From assembly GCF_003614435.1 (NCBI RefSeq), contig NZ_CP025546.1:4526001-4590000 (forward strand): DNA of 64,000 nucleotides, written 5' to 3'. This DNA comes from Mycobacterium paragordonae. Lineage in GTDB: Bacteria; Actinomycetota; Actinomycetes; Mycobacteriales; Mycobacteriaceae. The position numbers were made by a program, and so were the translations under genes. The notes under the pieces are model-generated. The model was not told the DNA's origin. It saw only the letters and a list, made by a program, of their open reading frames with translations, and searched no databases. Shown one piece after another: positions 9,080 through 19,800 of the stretch; the first letter of the stretch is position 1; every line of letters begins with the position of its first letter.

Positions 9080-10041
9080 CAGGCCACGCCGTCAGCCGCA
9101 TCCCTTTGCTCGCGGAAGGTGCTGCGGTAGCTCAGTGGTGCTACGCCCGTCATGCGGCGAAACTGCTCACGGAAGTTCGCCGCCGAGGCGAATCCGACTC
9201 GGCGAGCGATGGTTTCGACGCCGTCGTCGGTCGCCTCGAGGAGTTCCTGGGCGTGCCGGATCCGCACGCCGTTGACCCACTGCATGGGTGTCTGACCGGT
9301 CTCGCGCCGGAAGCTGCGGTTCAGCGTTCGCACGCTGGTGGAAGCGTGGCGTGCGAGGTCGGTGAGGGTCAGGGGCCGGTGCGCGTTGTTCTCGATCCAG
9401 GCCAGTACCGCGTCGAGTTCGGTGTTGGCTTCGCGCCGGTTGCGGATGATGAACTGCGCCTGGCCGCCGGTCCGGTGCAACGGCGCGACCGCCAACCGCG
9501 CCGCGTCGGCGGCCACCGCCGAGCCGTAGTCGCGGGCCACCATGTGCAGGCACAGGTCCAGGCCCGCGGATGCACCGGCAGAGGTGAGAATCTGGCCTTC
9601 GTCGATGTATAGCGCGTCGGCGTCGAGCCTGACGGCGGGATAAGCGGCCGCGAAGAACTCCGCCGCCATCCAGTGCGTAGTCGCCCGTCTGCCGTCCAGT
9701 ATCCCCGCGGCCGCCAGCGTGAAGGCCCCACTGCAGATCGACGCTATCCGAATTCCTTTGCTATAAGCGTCTTTCAGCGTGGCGATGACATCATCGCCGA
9801 CGGGGGTGCTGACGTCGTTGCGTCCGGGCACGACGATGGTGTCCGCGGTCGTGAGCTCGTCAAGGCCGAAGTCGGTGGTGATCCCGATCGGCCCCGCGGG
9901 GACAACGCGTTGCGCACCGCAGACCCGCACGCGGTAGCCGGGCCCGCCGTCGGCCAACCGGGCGCGCCCGAACGTCTCTATCGCAATGGCCAGGTCGAAC
10001 GCGATGACGTCCGGTTCGGCAAGGACGGCGACGGTGTGCAT
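9076..10041 (-). CDS. GlxA-type transcriptional regulator (DJ-1/PfpI domain plus AraC HTH)
   Basis: 321 residues. The N-terminal DJ-1/PfpI-like sensor (about 5-190) has the nucleophile-elbow motif [13 protein letters not shown]. The C-terminal AraC/XylS domain has two helix-turn-helix units ([31 protein letters not shown] and [29 protein letters not shown]). The ATG at 10041 is preferred to the upstream start at 10110 because the domain begins there ([18 protein letters not shown]). It is divergent from a DJ-1-family gene, its likely target. The ligand is unknown. Confidence 0.88.
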   Translation of the reverse strand: MHTVAVLAEPDVIAFDLAIAIETFGRARLADGGPGYRVRVCGAQRVVPAGPIGITTDFGLDELTTADTIVVPGRNDVSTPVGDDVIATLKDAYSKGIRIASICSGAFTLAAAGILDGRRATTHWMAAEFFAAAYPAVRLDADALYIDEGQILTSAGASAGLDLCLHMVARDYGSAVAADAARLAVAPLHRTGGQAQFIIRNRREANTELDAVLAWIENNAHRPLTLTDLARHASTSVRTLNRSFRRETGQTPMQWVNGVRIRHAQELLEATDDGVETIARRVGFASAANFREQFRRMTGVAPLSYRSTFREQRDAADGVAC

Positions 10042-10117
10042 GAATTGGCAATATACCGGCGCATGATGGCTGTCCGGCCACTGGTCCAGAACGCCGCTGA
10101 CGACCAACATTGCCGGA

Positions 10118-10774
10118 ATGCAGGCGCAGATAGTGCTTTACGACGGCTTCGACCCGCTGGATGTCATCGGCCCTTTCGAAATACTGGCCGCAGGCAGCGA
10201 ATTCGTCGGGGGCGAACTGGCCGTGTCGCTGGTCTCCGCGCAGGGTGCTCGCAGCGTGCCCAGCGGGACCCTCGGCCTGACGCTGCCCGCCACCGGGGCG
10301 CTCGATCCGGATAAGGCGGGTTGCGTGCTGGTGCCCGGTGCCAGCGGCCCGATCGCCGGTGACCCCGATGAGGGCGTCGAGACCATCCCGGTGTTGCTGG
10401 CACGGGCGGCCGGCACGGAGTTGAGCCCGTTGTTGGCCAAGGCTTTTCAGAATCCGGAGATCACGATGGCCACCGTCTGCGGGGGGTCGGTGATCATGGC
10501 GATGGCGGGATTGATCGAGGGGCGCCACGCGGTGACGCATCACCTGGGCCTGGACTTGCTGGACGCGGCCGGGGTCAACGCGGTGGCGGCCCGCGTGGTC
10601 GACGACGGCGACCTGGTCTCCTCGGGCGGGGTGACGTCCGGGCTGGACCTGGCGCTGCATCTGCTGGACCGCTGGTATGGCCCACGGATCGCGCATGCCG
10701 TCGAAGAGCTTTTCGAGTACGAGCGGCGAGGCATCGTGTGGCGCAATACCGGCCGGGAACCACAGGAGGTTTGA
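10118..10774 (+). CDS. DJ-1/PfpI-family protein
   Basis: A 218-residue single-domain member of the DJ-1/PfpI superfamily, with the nucleophile elbow ATVCGGSVIMAMAGLIEGRHAVTHH (Cys at about residue 125) and an N-terminal Glu (VIGPFEIL) that would polarise the Cys. Relatives include isonitrile hydratases and glyoxalase-like enzymes; the reaction here cannot be told. It is divergent from the GlxA-type regulator and runs directly into the next small gene, so it is probably controlled by that regulator. Confidence 0.85.
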   Translation: MQAQIVLYDGFDPLDVIGPFEILAAGSEFVGGELAVSLVSAQGARSVPSGTLGLTLPATGALDPDKAGCVLVPGASGPIAGDPDEGVETIPVLLARAAGTELSPLLAKAFQNPEITMATVCGGSVIMAMAGLIEGRHAVTHHLGLDLLDAAGVNAVAARVVDDGDLVSSGGVTSGLDLALHLLDRWYGPRIAHAVEELFEYERRGIVWRNTGREPQEV

Positions 10775-10775
10775 G

Positions 10776-11093
10776 TTGAGCATCGAAGGCGACTGGGACG
10801 TGACGATCAAGACGCCGATCGGCACTCTCGAGGTGCACTACGTGTTCACCCAGGGTCCGGCGGGTCTCACCGGAACCGCCACCTACAAGGAAGAAACCGT
10901 TGCACTGCAGGATGTTTCGAGTGCACCCGAGCAGGCGGGCACGCGGTTCACCTGGCGGCAATCGGTGCGCAGGCCGATGCGGCTGAACCTGGATTTCGAT
11001 GTCGTGCAGGACGGCGACACGCTGACCGGGCATTCCCGAGCCGGCCGGCTACCGCGCTCGGCCGTGGCCGGCAGACGTCGTCTAAAAGCCTAG
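10776..11093 (+). CDS. Small hypothetical protein, probably beta-rich
   Basis: 105 residues from a TTG preceded at ideal distance by AGGAGG (10764-10769), which lies inside the end of the DJ-1 gene, one base after its stop. The frame stays open upstream but only over the DJ-1 gene. Alternating hydrophobic strands (GDWDVTIKTPIGTLEVHYVFT, LTGTATYKEETVALQDV) suggest a small barrel like those of lipocalin-type mycobacterial hypotheticals. Function unknown; likely co-translated with the DJ-1 gene. The 3' end overlaps era by 12 bp. Confidence 0.7.
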   Translation: MSIEGDWDVTIKTPIGTLEVHYVFTQGPAGLTGTATYKEETVALQDVSSAPEQAGTRFTWRQSVRRPMRLNLDFDVVQDGDTLTGHSRAGRLPRSAVAGRRRLKA

Positions 11094-11981
11094 CCGGCCA
11101 AGTTGTTTGGGATCCCGTTGCCAGTTCTTGGCGACCTTGACCCGCAGGTCCAGGTAGACCTTGGTCCCGAGTAGCTTCTCGATCTGGTTGCGGGCCGCGG
11201 TCCCCACTTCCCGCAGCCGGGCGCCACCCTTGCCGATGACGATGCCCTTCTGGCTGTCCCGCTCCACAAAGAGCACCGCATGCACGTCGATCAGGTCGTC
11301 ACGGTCCTCCCGCGGGTTGACCTCCTCGATGACCACCGCCAGCGAGTGCGGCAATTCGTCGCGCACCCCCTCGAGCGCGGCCTCGCGGATCAGCTCGGCC
11401 ATCAGTACCTCTTCGGGTTCGTCGGTGAGCTCACCGTCGGGGTAGTACGCCGGGCCGGGCGGCAACGCGGCCGCAAGGACGTCGATCAGCACGTCGACCT
11501 GGTCTCCGGAAACGGCTGACACAGGCACGATTTCGGCGGCATCGGGGACCAGCTCGCTGACCGCGACCAGCTGGGCGGCCACCCGGTCTCTGGGTACCTT
11601 GTCGATCTTGGTCACGATCGCCACCAGGGTGGTCTTCGGCGCCAGGGCGCGGATCTGCTCGACGATCCAGCGGTCACCCGGGCCGATCGGCTCGTCGGCC
11701 GGTATGCACAGCCCGATCACGTCGACCTCGGTGTAGGTGTCGCGAACCAGGTCGTTGAGCCGCTTGCCCAGCAGGGTGCGAGGCCGGTGCAGACCGGGGG
11801 TGTCGACGAGGATGATCTGGAAGTCTTCGCGGTGCACGATGCCGCGGATGGTGTGCCGGGTGGTCTGCGGGCGCATCGAGGTGATCGCCACTTTCGCGCC
11901 CACCAGCGCATTGGTCAGCGTCGACTTGCCGGTGTTGGGACGGCCAATGAAACACACAAAGCCCGAACGGAATTCGCTCAC
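11082..11981 (-). CDS. era: GTPase Era
   Basis: Essential small-subunit ribosome assembly GTPase that binds the 3' end of 16S rRNA. 299 residues: G1 GRPNTGKST, switch region QTTRHTIRG, G3 DTPGLH, G4 TKID, G5 near VSAVSGDQ, and a C-terminal KH domain (KGIVIGKGGARLREVG). GTG start. It follows the CBS gene in the conserved phoH-ybeY-Rv2366c-era order. Confidence 0.96.
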   Translation of the reverse strand: MSEFRSGFVCFIGRPNTGKSTLTNALVGAKVAITSMRPQTTRHTIRGIVHREDFQIILVDTPGLHRPRTLLGKRLNDLVRDTYTEVDVIGLCIPADEPIGPGDRWIVEQIRALAPKTTLVAIVTKIDKVPRDRVAAQLVAVSELVPDAAEIVPVSAVSGDQVDVLIDVLAAALPPGPAYYPDGELTDEPEEVLMAELIREAALEGVRDELPHSLAVVIEEVNPREDRDDLIDVHAVLFVERDSQKGIVIGKGGARLREVGTAARNQIEKLLGTKVYLDLRVKVAKNWQRDPKQLGRLGF

Positions 11982-12054
11982 GCCGCGTCCTTCGCCGAGC
12001 GTGATCTCACGGCAGTTTCCGGCGCAAATTCCCGCCGTGGGTTCACGTTCGGCG

Positions 12055-13338
12055 TCACTCGTCCTCCTCGGTTTCCACCGGACTCAGCAGCACCGTGCCG
12101 ATCCGCACCCGGCCCCGGTGATCGCGGCCGCCTTCGGCCTGCAGGCGCAGACCGTGCGAGACCACCTCCGCGCCGGGCAGCGGGACGCGCCCCAGTTCCA
12201 ATGCCAACAGACCGCCGACGGTGTCGACGTCGAGATCGTCGTCGAACTGCACCCCGTACAGCTCGCCCACATCCTCGATCGGCAGCCGTGCCGAGACCCG
12301 GAAGCGCTTGTCCCCCAGTTCTTCTACCGGCGCCGTCTCGGCCTGATCATATTCATCGGCGATCTCGCCGACGATCTCCTCGAGCACATCCTCGATGCTC
12401 ACCAGGCCCGCGATCGCGCCGTACTCGTCGACCAGCAGCGCCATGTGGTTGCGGTCGCGCTGCATCTCGCGCAGCAGTGCGTCCAGGGGCTTGGAGTCCG
12501 GCACGAACACCGCCGGCCGCATCACCTGCGCGACGGTGCTGCCCCGGCCGCGGTCGGATGAATAAAAGATGTGCCGCACCAGGTCTTTCAGGTAGACGAC
12601 ACCGAGAATGTCGTCGACGTTCTCACCGATCACCGGGATCCGGGAATACCCGCTGCGCACCGCCAGGGCCATCGCCTGGCTCGGTGACTTGTCGCCCTCG
12701 ATCCAGATCATCTCGGTGCGCGGGACCATCACCTCCCGCGCCGGGGTGTCGCCGAGCTCGAAAACGGACTCGATCATGCGGCGCTCGTCAGCGGCCACCA
12801 CACCGCGCTGCTGCGCCAGGTCGACGACTTCGCGCAGCTCGATCTCGGAGGCGAACGGCCCGTTGCGGAAGCCGCGGCCCGGGGTGAGCGCGTTACCCAA
12901 CAGCACCAGCACCCGGCTGATCGGCATCAGCAGCCATGAAACCGCTTGTAGCGGAAGGGCGGTCGCCAGCGAGATGGAATAGGCATGCTGGCGGCCGAGG
13001 GTGCGCGGGCCCACGCCGATGACGACGAAGCTGGTGACCACCATGATCGCCGCGGCCCAGAACAGGCCCCAGCCCACGCTGAGTTGCTGCTGAAAATAGA
13101 CCGCCAGCAGTGCGGTCGCGGTGATCTCGCAGACGATGCGCAGCAGCACCACCAGGTTGATGTAGCGCGGCCGGTCGGCCATCACCTTCAGCAACGACCT
13201 GGCCCCGGGCCGCTCGTCGCGGACCAACTCGTGCACCCGCGCCAGCGACACGGTGTTGATGGCGGCATCCAGCCCAGCGAACAACCCGCCCAGACCGATC
13301 AGCACGATCACGCCGAGCAGCTGATAAAAGCTGGTCAC
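12055..13338 (-). CDS. CNNM/CorC-type membrane protein with CBS domains (Rv2366c homologue)
   Basis: 427 residues. The N-terminal CNNM (DUF21) domain has three or four membrane helices ([62 protein letters not shown]). Two CBS domains follow ([14 protein letters not shown] and [13 protein letters not shown].. [28 protein letters not shown]), then a C-terminal CorC/HlyC domain. Relatives act in magnesium/cobalt efflux. The GTG at 13338 overlaps the ybeY stop (GTGA), so the two are coupled; an open frame reaching 13596 is only a shadow of ybeY. Confidence 0.9.
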   Translation of the reverse strand: MTSFYQLLGVIVLIGLGGLFAGLDAAINTVSLARVHELVRDERPGARSLLKVMADRPRYINLVVLLRIVCEITATALLAVYFQQQLSVGWGLFWAAAIMVVTSFVVIGVGPRTLGRQHAYSISLATALPLQAVSWLLMPISRVLVLLGNALTPGRGFRNGPFASEIELREVVDLAQQRGVVAADERRMIESVFELGDTPAREVMVPRTEMIWIEGDKSPSQAMALAVRSGYSRIPVIGENVDDILGVVYLKDLVRHIFYSSDRGRGSTVAQVMRPAVFVPDSKPLDALLREMQRDRNHMALLVDEYGAIAGLVSIEDVLEEIVGEIADEYDQAETAPVEELGDKRFRVSARLPIEDVGELYGVQFDDDLDVDTVGGLLALELGRVPLPGAEVVSHGLRLQAEGGRDHRGRVRIGTVLLSPVETEEDE

Positions 13339-13871
13339 GGCTGGTCGAAAAACCTTGACTTGTCCAGCAGCCGGCGGTCCCGTTCGTGCTGCCGGTCGTG
13401 CTGGTACGCCTCGACCTGGTCGGCCACCCACTCCTCGAGCAGCCGGTCCTGCAGGGCGAACATCTCCCGCTCTTCGTCGGGTTCGCCGTGGTCGTAGCCG
13501 AGCAGATGCAGCACACCGTGGATGGTGAGCAACGCCAGTTCGTGCCCGAGGCTGTGGCCTGCCGCGGCGGCCTGTTCGGCGGCGAACTCCGGGCACAGCA
13601 CGATGTCGCCCAGCATGGCCGGGCCCGGCTCCGGCGCATCGGGGCGACCACCCGGCTCGAGCTCATCCATCGGGAAGCTCATCACGTCCGTCGGGCCGGG
13701 CAGGTCCATCCAGCGCATGTGCAGATCGGCCATGGCCGCGGTGTCCAGCAGCACCATGGACAACTCGGCCGCCGGGTTGACGTCCATCCGGGCGATGACG
13801 AATTTCGCGACGCTGACCAGTTCGGTTTCGGAGACGTCGATGCCCGACTCGTTGGATACCTCGATGCTCAT
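13335..13871 (-). CDS. ybeY: Endoribonuclease YbeY
   Basis: Metal-dependent RNase for 16S rRNA 3' maturation and ribosome quality control; orthologue of Rv2367c. The zinc motif [11 protein letters not shown] (H3xH5xH pattern) and the [12 protein letters not shown] substrate loop are intact. The ATG at 13871 ([15 protein letters not shown]) matches the usual start, giving 178 residues; another ATG lies 15 bp upstream. It lies 18 bp downstream of phoH. Confidence 0.95.
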   Translation of the reverse strand: MSIEVSNESGIDVSETELVSVAKFVIARMDVNPAAELSMVLLDTAAMADLHMRWMDLPGPTDVMSFPMDELEPGGRPDAPEPGPAMLGDIVLCPEFAAEQAAAAGHSLGHELALLTIHGVLHLLGYDHGEPDEEREMFALQDRLLEEWVADQVEAYQHDRQHERDRRLLDKSRFFDQP

Positions 13872-13889
13872 AAGACGCTCACGCACTCA

Positions 13890-14948
13890 TCATCGACGAT
13901 TGCGGCTGCCGGATGCCCGCCGAGCCGCCCGGTTCAGGCCGGAGCCGGGCTCCTCGTACCGGGCATAGGCGTCGACGATCTCCGACACCAGCCGGTGCCG
14001 GACGACGTCCTGGCTGGTCAGCTCGGCGATCTCGATGTCCTCGATGTCCTCGAGGATGCCGACCGCCGCCCGCAGCCCTGATTGCGCGCCGCCGGGCAGA
14101 TCGATCTGCGTGACGTCCCCGGTGATCACCATCTTCGAGCCGAAACCCAGCCGGGTCAGGAACATCTTCATCTGTTCGGCAGTGGTGTTCTGTGCCTCGT
14201 CGAGCACTATGAACGCGTCGTTCAGCGAGCGGCCCCGCATGTAGGCCAGCGGCGCCACCTCGATGACCCCGGCCGACATCAGCTTCGGGATCAGCTCGGG
14301 GTCCATCATGTCGTAGAGCGCGTCATACAGCGGGCGCAGATACGGGTCGATCTTCTCGCTCAGCGTGCCGGGCAGAAAGCCAAGGCGCTCACCGGCTTCC
14401 ACCGCGGGGCGGGTCAGGATGATCCGGGTGACCTGCTTGGTCTGCAGCGCGTGCACGGCCTTGGCCATGGCCAGATAGGTCTTGCCGGTACCGGCCGGGC
14501 CGATGCCGAACACGATGGTGTTGGCGTCGATCGCGTCGACGTAACGCTTCTGGTTGAGCGTCTTGGGCCGGATGGTCTTGCCGCGGCGGGACAAGATGTC
14601 GAGCGTGAGCACCTCGGCCGGCGATTCGTTGCCGGTACCGGTCAGCATGGCCACGCTGTGCCGCACCACCTCGGGCGTCAGCGCCTGGCCCCTGGACACG
14701 ATCGCCACCAGTTCGGAGACGGCCCGTTCGGCCAGCGCGACGTCGCCCGGCTCACCGGACAGGCTGACCGTGTTACCCCGTACATGCAGTTTGGCCTTAA
14801 GGGCGCGTTCCAGGGCGCGCAGATTCTCATCGGCCCTGCCGAGCAGGCCCACCACGAGGTCGGGCGGAACATCGATGCTGCTGCGAACTTGGGCGTCGGA
14901 CTGCCTGGCTACACCAGTTTCAGCGGCGCGGGTCTCGCGGGGCGTCAC
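13890..14948 (-). CDS. phoH1: PhoH-like ATPase
   Basis: Cytoplasmic P-loop ATPase; orthologue of Rv2368c, with the same length (352). Walker A GIGPAGTGKTYLA and Walker B FIVLDEAQNTT are clear, with an N-terminal KH-like segment (LRALERALKAKLHVRG). PhoH proteins are thought to act in RNA metabolism, consistent with the operon partner ybeY. Starts with GTG; the first gene of the phoH-ybeY-CBS-era run. Confidence 0.94.
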   Translation of the reverse strand: MTPRETRAAETGVARQSDAQVRSSIDVPPDLVVGLLGRADENLRALERALKAKLHVRGNTVSLSGEPGDVALAERAVSELVAIVSRGQALTPEVVRHSVAMLTGTGNESPAEVLTLDILSRRGKTIRPKTLNQKRYVDAIDANTIVFGIGPAGTGKTYLAMAKAVHALQTKQVTRIILTRPAVEAGERLGFLPGTLSEKIDPYLRPLYDALYDMMDPELIPKLMSAGVIEVAPLAYMRGRSLNDAFIVLDEAQNTTAEQMKMFLTRLGFGSKMVITGDVTQIDLPGGAQSGLRAAVGILEDIEDIEIAELTSQDVVRHRLVSEIVDAYARYEEPGSGLNRAARRASGSRNRR

Positions 14949-15058
14949 GTGGTTTCTGCTGCCTGCTTTCTGGCGTATGGGGCTTGGTTGAAACGACCGG
15001 CTCAGTCTACCGCCGTCGGGTGACCGCTTCCCAGGGATTACCGCCTCCGACCGGCTTC

Positions 15059-15583
15059 TCAGCGGGCTAGCAGGGTGTTTGCCGGGAGATCCTTATTCAG
15101 CACCTTGTGCGCCTGGGCGACGCCGGTGACCGGCAACGAACTCCCGTCCAGCAGACCGATCTGCACCAGCAGCGAAGCCTGATCCCAATAGATCCGCTCG
15201 TAGGCCACCCGGGGCCCGTCGAAGCCCATCACCACCACCAACGGCAGCAGCACCGGGCGACCGGTGGGCGCCACACCGGGCAGAAAGGTCGGCATCGCGA
15301 TGTCGTGGGTGAACGAAATGACCATCTCTTCGACCACTCGGTCGGCGCCGACGGTGCGGGAGACCGGCGTGATGGTCGTGTCGTCGGGCCAGTGCCCGAT
15401 GAAGTACCTGTCGTAGAAGTCAGCCACCGCCGCGCCGCCGACCCCGCCCATCATGGTGGGGACGTGATTGACGAACGGGTCTGCCGTCATAGTGGCCATG
15501 GTCGCCTGAACATCCTTGGCGACGAACTCGCTGGCGACGTGCTCGTCGAAGACCACACTCAAATCGTCCGCGGCGCTACTCAT
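15059..15583 (-). CDS. SnoaL-like / NTF2-fold family protein
   Basis: 174 residues of NTF2-like pattern ([35 protein letters not shown].. FYDRYF) as in SnoaL-type polyketide cyclases, ester hydrolases and stress proteins. No catalytic assignment is possible. Its ATG lies 8 bp inside the 3' end of rsmE, so it is probably co-translated with rsmE. It is not part of the M. tuberculosis block as I remember it. Confidence 0.75.
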   Translation of the reverse strand: MSSAADDLSVVFDEHVASEFVAKDVQATMATMTADPFVNHVPTMMGGVGGAAVADFYDRYFIGHWPDDTTITPVSRTVGADRVVEEMVISFTHDIAMPTFLPGVAPTGRPVLLPLVVVMGFDGPRVAYERIYWDQASLLVQIGLLDGSSLPVTGVAQAHKVLNKDLPANTLLAR

Positions 15584-16358
15584 TACCGTCCCTTTCGCCG
15601 TCGAGTGGTGGTGCGTCCCAGCGCGAGGTGAGCACGCCCAGCGCACCCAGTGCCACCGCGGCGGCGGTCGAGGTGCGCAGCACGGTGGGTCCCAGGCGCA
15701 CCGTGACGGCGCCCGCTCCGATCAGCGCCGTGATCTCCGCAGGCGCGATTCCACCCTCGGGGCCGACCACCAGCATCACCGAGTTCGCCTGCGCCACAGG
15801 AATATCGGCAACACGCTCGGTCGCCGACTCGTGCAGCGCCAGCACCAAGCCACCGGCGGCGACCTCGGCGCGCACCCGCTCGGTCAGCGCCGCGGTGGAC
15901 AGCACCCCATCGACCGGCGGGATGTGTGCCCGACGGGACTGCCGCGCGGCCGAACGGGCCACCGCCCGCCACCGGCGCAGGCCCTTGTCGACGCGCGCGC
16001 CTTCCCATATCGCGACACAGCGCGCCGCCCGCCAGGCCACGAATGCGTCGGCTCCGGCCTCGGTGGCCAATTCGACGGCGAGTTCGGACCGGTCGGATTT
16101 GGGCAGGGCCTGCACGACGGTCACCGGCGGGGTGCTGCCCGGCAGGGTCCAGCGGGCTTGCACACGGGCCCGAAGTCCTTCGCGCCCAGCCTGTTCCACC
16201 AGGCAGCGGGCCAGGCCGCCGGCGCCGTCACCGAGCACCAATTCCTCACCGGGACGGATCCGCCGGACGGTGGCCGCGTGAAAGCCTTCGTCGCCGTCCA
16301 CCACGGCCAACCCGCCGACGTCGGGCAGCGCACCGACGTAGAACAGCGTGGCTACCAT
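15576..16358 (-). CDS. rsmE: 16S rRNA m3U1498 methyltransferase RsmE
   Basis: SPOUT-class methyltransferase for U1498 of 16S rRNA; orthologue of Rv2372c. 260 residues with an N-terminal PUA-like domain ([24 protein letters not shown]) and a C-terminal trefoil-knot domain with [14 protein letters not shown] and [18 protein letters not shown], the SAM-binding loops. It lies 15 bp downstream of dnaJ2, probably in the hrcA-dnaJ2-rsmE operon. Confidence 0.94.
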   Translation of the reverse strand: MVATLFYVGALPDVGGLAVVDGDEGFHAATVRRIRPGEELVLGDGAGGLARCLVEQAGREGLRARVQARWTLPGSTPPVTVVQALPKSDRSELAVELATEAGADAFVAWRAARCVAIWEGARVDKGLRRWRAVARSAARQSRRAHIPPVDGVLSTAALTERVRAEVAAGGLVLALHESATERVADIPVAQANSVMLVVGPEGGIAPAEITALIGAGAVTVRLGPTVLRTSTAAAVALGALGVLTSRWDAPPLDGERDGNE

Positions 16359-16373
16359 GCGAGCCCCGAAAGG

Positions 16374-17525
16374 TCAGCGGCCGGTGAAGGTTTCGCGCAG
16401 GCGGCTGAACAGCCCACCGTTGTTGGCATGCGACGAGCGGACCTCGGCGACGTCGCGGTTGCGGCGGGTCTTGAGCTCGCGCAGGAGTTCGGTGTCGTGG
16501 TGGTCGAGCCTCGTAGGGACCACCACCTCGACGTGCACGTGCAGGTCGCCTCGGCTGCTGGACCGCAGATGCGGCATACCGCGGCCGCGCAGCGTGATCA
16601 CCGCGCCGGGCTGCGTGCCGGGCGGAATGACGATCTCGCTGGTTCCGTCCAGGATGGCGTCCAGGCTGACGCTGACGCCCAGTGCGGCGTCGACCATCGG
16701 CACCGACACCGTGCAGTGCAGGTCGTCGCCCTCCCGGGCGAAAATGTCGTGAGCCTGCTCGTGCACCTCGACGTAGAGGTCGCCGGCCGGTCCACCGCCG
16801 GGGCCCACCTCACCCTGTGCGGCGAGCCGGACCCGCATGCCCTCGGCGACGCCGGCCGGGATCTTGACGGTGATGTCGCGGCGGGCACGCACCCGCCCGT
16901 CGCCCATGCATTGGTAGCACGGATCGGGAATCACCACGCCGACGCCGCGGCAGGTGGGGCACGGCCGCGACGTCAGCATCTGACCCAGCAGCGAACGCTG
17001 GACGGTCTGCACCTCACCACGACCGGCGCAGGTGTCACAGGGCACGGGTGCGGAGTCGCCGTTGGTGCCCTTGCCCTGGCACCGGTCGCACAACACCGCG
17101 GTGTCGACGGTGACCTGCTTGGTGACCCCGGTTGCACACTCCTCGAGGTCCAGCCGCATCCGCAGCAGGGAGTCCGAACCCGGCCGCACCCGGCCGATCG
17201 GGCCACGCCCCGCGCCGCCGCCGAAACCCCCGCCCCCGCCGAAGAACGCCTCGAAGACGTCACCGAGACCGCCGAAGCCGCCGAACCCGCCGCCGCCGGC
17301 GGCAGCGTTCTCCAGCGGGTCGCCGCCCAGGTCGACGATGCGGCGCTTCTCCGGATCGCTCAGCACTTCGTACGCGACGCTGATGTCCTTGAACCGCGCC
17401 TGCGCTTCCTCGTCGGGATTGACGTCGGGGTGCAGTTCGCGCGCCAGCTTGCGGTAGGCGCGTTTGATCTCCGCGTCGTTGGCGCCTTTGCCGACGCCGA
17501 GTAGCCCGTAGTAATCGCGTGCCAC
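16374..17525 (-). CDS. dnaJ2: Chaperone DnaJ (DnaJ2)
   Basis: Hsp40 co-chaperone that stimulates DnaK; orthologue of Rv2373c. 383 residues: J domain (1-70) with HPD in LHPDVNPDE, a Gly/Phe-rich linker (about 80-125), four zinc repeats ([32 protein letters not shown]) and C-terminal substrate-binding domains. GTG start. It lies 71 bp after hrcA, the usual actinobacterial pairing. Confidence 0.96.
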   Translation of the reverse strand: MARDYYGLLGVGKGANDAEIKRAYRKLARELHPDVNPDEEAQARFKDISVAYEVLSDPEKRRIVDLGGDPLENAAAGGGGFGGFGGLGDVFEAFFGGGGGFGGGAGRGPIGRVRPGSDSLLRMRLDLEECATGVTKQVTVDTAVLCDRCQGKGTNGDSAPVPCDTCAGRGEVQTVQRSLLGQMLTSRPCPTCRGVGVVIPDPCYQCMGDGRVRARRDITVKIPAGVAEGMRVRLAAQGEVGPGGGPAGDLYVEVHEQAHDIFAREGDDLHCTVSVPMVDAALGVSVSLDAILDGTSEIVIPPGTQPGAVITLRGRGMPHLRSSSRGDLHVHVEVVVPTRLDHHDTELLRELKTRRNRDVAEVRSSHANNGGLFSRLRETFTGR

Positions 17526-17596
17526 GATTCGCCTTTCTAGGCTGTTAGTGGCCGCCCGTCAGGCGGCCATCCAAAAATTCTGCAGCGGGTGCGCGC

Positions 17597-18634
<1,038 letters not shown>

Positions 18635-18807
18635 TCACCCCCATCTCCATGTACCCGGCCGCGTTCATTTTACGGTCTCAACCGGATCTGACCTGCCAAC
18701 GGCCGATCCGTGGCTAACACCCCACCGGTCGGGCGCGGCAGATAGCCTTTGCAGGTGGTCCGGTCGAGGAGCACGTCGAGCCGTAACCCAGGCGAAAGCG
18801 ACTGTCG

Positions 18808-19116
18808 ATGATTTTCAAGGGCGTGCGCGAGGGCAAGCCGTATCCCGAGCACGGGCTGTCCTACCGGGACTGGTCGCAGATCCCGCCGCAGCAGATCCGT
18901 CTGGATGAACTCGTCACCACCACGACCGTGCTGGCCCTGGACCGCCTGCTGTCGGAGGACTCCACCTTCTATGGAGACCTTTTCCCGCACGCGGTGAAGT
19001 GGCGCGGCATCATCTATCTCGAGGACGGCCTGCACCGTGCGGTGCGTGCTGCGCTGCGTAACCGGGTGGTGCTGCACGCCCGGGTCTACGACATGGACAT
19101 GGCCGTTCCCAACTGA
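18808..19116 (+). CDS. Conserved mycobacterial protein, Rv2375 homologue
   Basis: 102 residues, soluble, identified by position and resemblance to Rv2375. A basic N terminus leads into YRDWSQIPPQQIRLDELVTTTTVLALDRLLSEDSTFYGDL, then a strand-rich end (RGIIYLEDGLHRAVRAALRNRVVLHARVYD). The second part, with its paired Asp/Arg positions, recalls small ADP-ribosyl- or ParB-like modules, but no confident family can be named. It is divergent from hrcA across 179 bp. Confidence 0.75.
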   Translation: MIFKGVREGKPYPEHGLSYRDWSQIPPQQIRLDELVTTTTVLALDRLLSEDSTFYGDLFPHAVKWRGIIYLEDGLHRAVRAALRNRVVLHARVYDMDMAVPN

Positions 19117-19131
19117 CAGGCCCGACTAACC

Positions 19132-19158
19132 GGTCACGTTTTCAGGCTGCGGTGTGTC
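19132..19158 (+). promoter_or_regulatory. Predicted ECF41-type sigma factor promoter
   Basis: GGTCACG (19132-19138), 16 bp, then TGTC (19155-19158). As I recall, the ECF41 consensus is TGTCACA-N16-CGTC; this matches 5 of 7 and 3 of 4 positions at the exact spacing, 43 bp upstream of the decarboxylase-like gene. It suggests autoregulation by the sigma factor encoded next. Confidence 0.5.
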
Positions 19159-19200
19159 GATCCAAGTAAGGGGCTGGACGACACGCACGGGAGGTACGCC

Positions 19201-19800
19201 ATGAAACCCCGACTCACCGGAGTGAGCGACCGCGACGCCGGGCTCGGTGCCCGGATTGCCTTCTTTTTCACCAGGCGCCGTTTCAAGCAGATGACCGGAC
19301 GCGAAACCGCCACGATGCTGGAGCCGCTGCGCATGTATGCGCACGTCCCTCACCTGCTGAGGGCCTACGGGAAGCTGGAGCAGGCCGAGGCGAAGCTGGA
19401 CATCCTCAGCCCGCGCCAGCGGGCGCTGGCCGAATTGAAGTCGGCGACGACGGCGCGCTGCGAGTTCTGCATCGACCTCGGCTCGCAGATCGCCCGCGGA
19501 CTGGGATTCACCGACGAGGAGCTGCTGGCGCTCTCGGATTACCGGGACGCCTCCTGTTTCTCCGATGTCGAGAAACTCATCCTGGACTACGCCACGGCGA
19601 TCACGCGCACGCCCGTCGAGGTCAGCGACGAGTTGTTCGACGCGCTGCACGTGCACTTCAACACCGCCCAACTGGTCGCGCTGACGCACATCGCCACCCT
19701 GGGCAACCTGCGGGCCCGGTTCAACCTGGCGCTGGGCATCGGTTCATCGGGTCTCTCCGACGGCATGGTCTGCGCGCTGCCCGATGCCGGCCGTGGCTGA
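19201..19800 (+). CDS. Carboxymuconolactone decarboxylase/AhpD-family protein
   Basis: 199 residues with the AhpD-like core LKSATTARCEFCIDLGSQIARGLGFTDEEL, where CEFC is the redox-active CxxC and the downstream His (VALTHIATLGNLRARFN) completes the pattern. Such proteins act in peroxide or aldehyde detoxification or as small decarboxylases. It overlaps the following sigma factor by 17 bp. This is the classic ECF41 arrangement (sigma factor with a carboxymuconolactone decarboxylase, oxidoreductase or epimerase gene), so it is probably the main regulated target. Confidence 0.88.
   Translation: MKPRLTGVSDRDAGLGARIAFFFTRRRFKQMTGRETATMLEPLRMYAHVPHLLRAYGKLEQAEAKLDILSPRQRALAELKSATTARCEFCIDLGSQIARGLGFTDEELLALSDYRDASCFSDVEKLILDYATAITRTPVEVSDELFDALHVHFNTAQLVALTHIATLGNLRARFNLALGIGSSGLSDGMVCALPDAGRG

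Noticed and set aside
15516..17504. 662-residue plus-strand open frame
   Set aside because: It runs antisense through rsmE and dnaJ2, both of which have complete family motifs.
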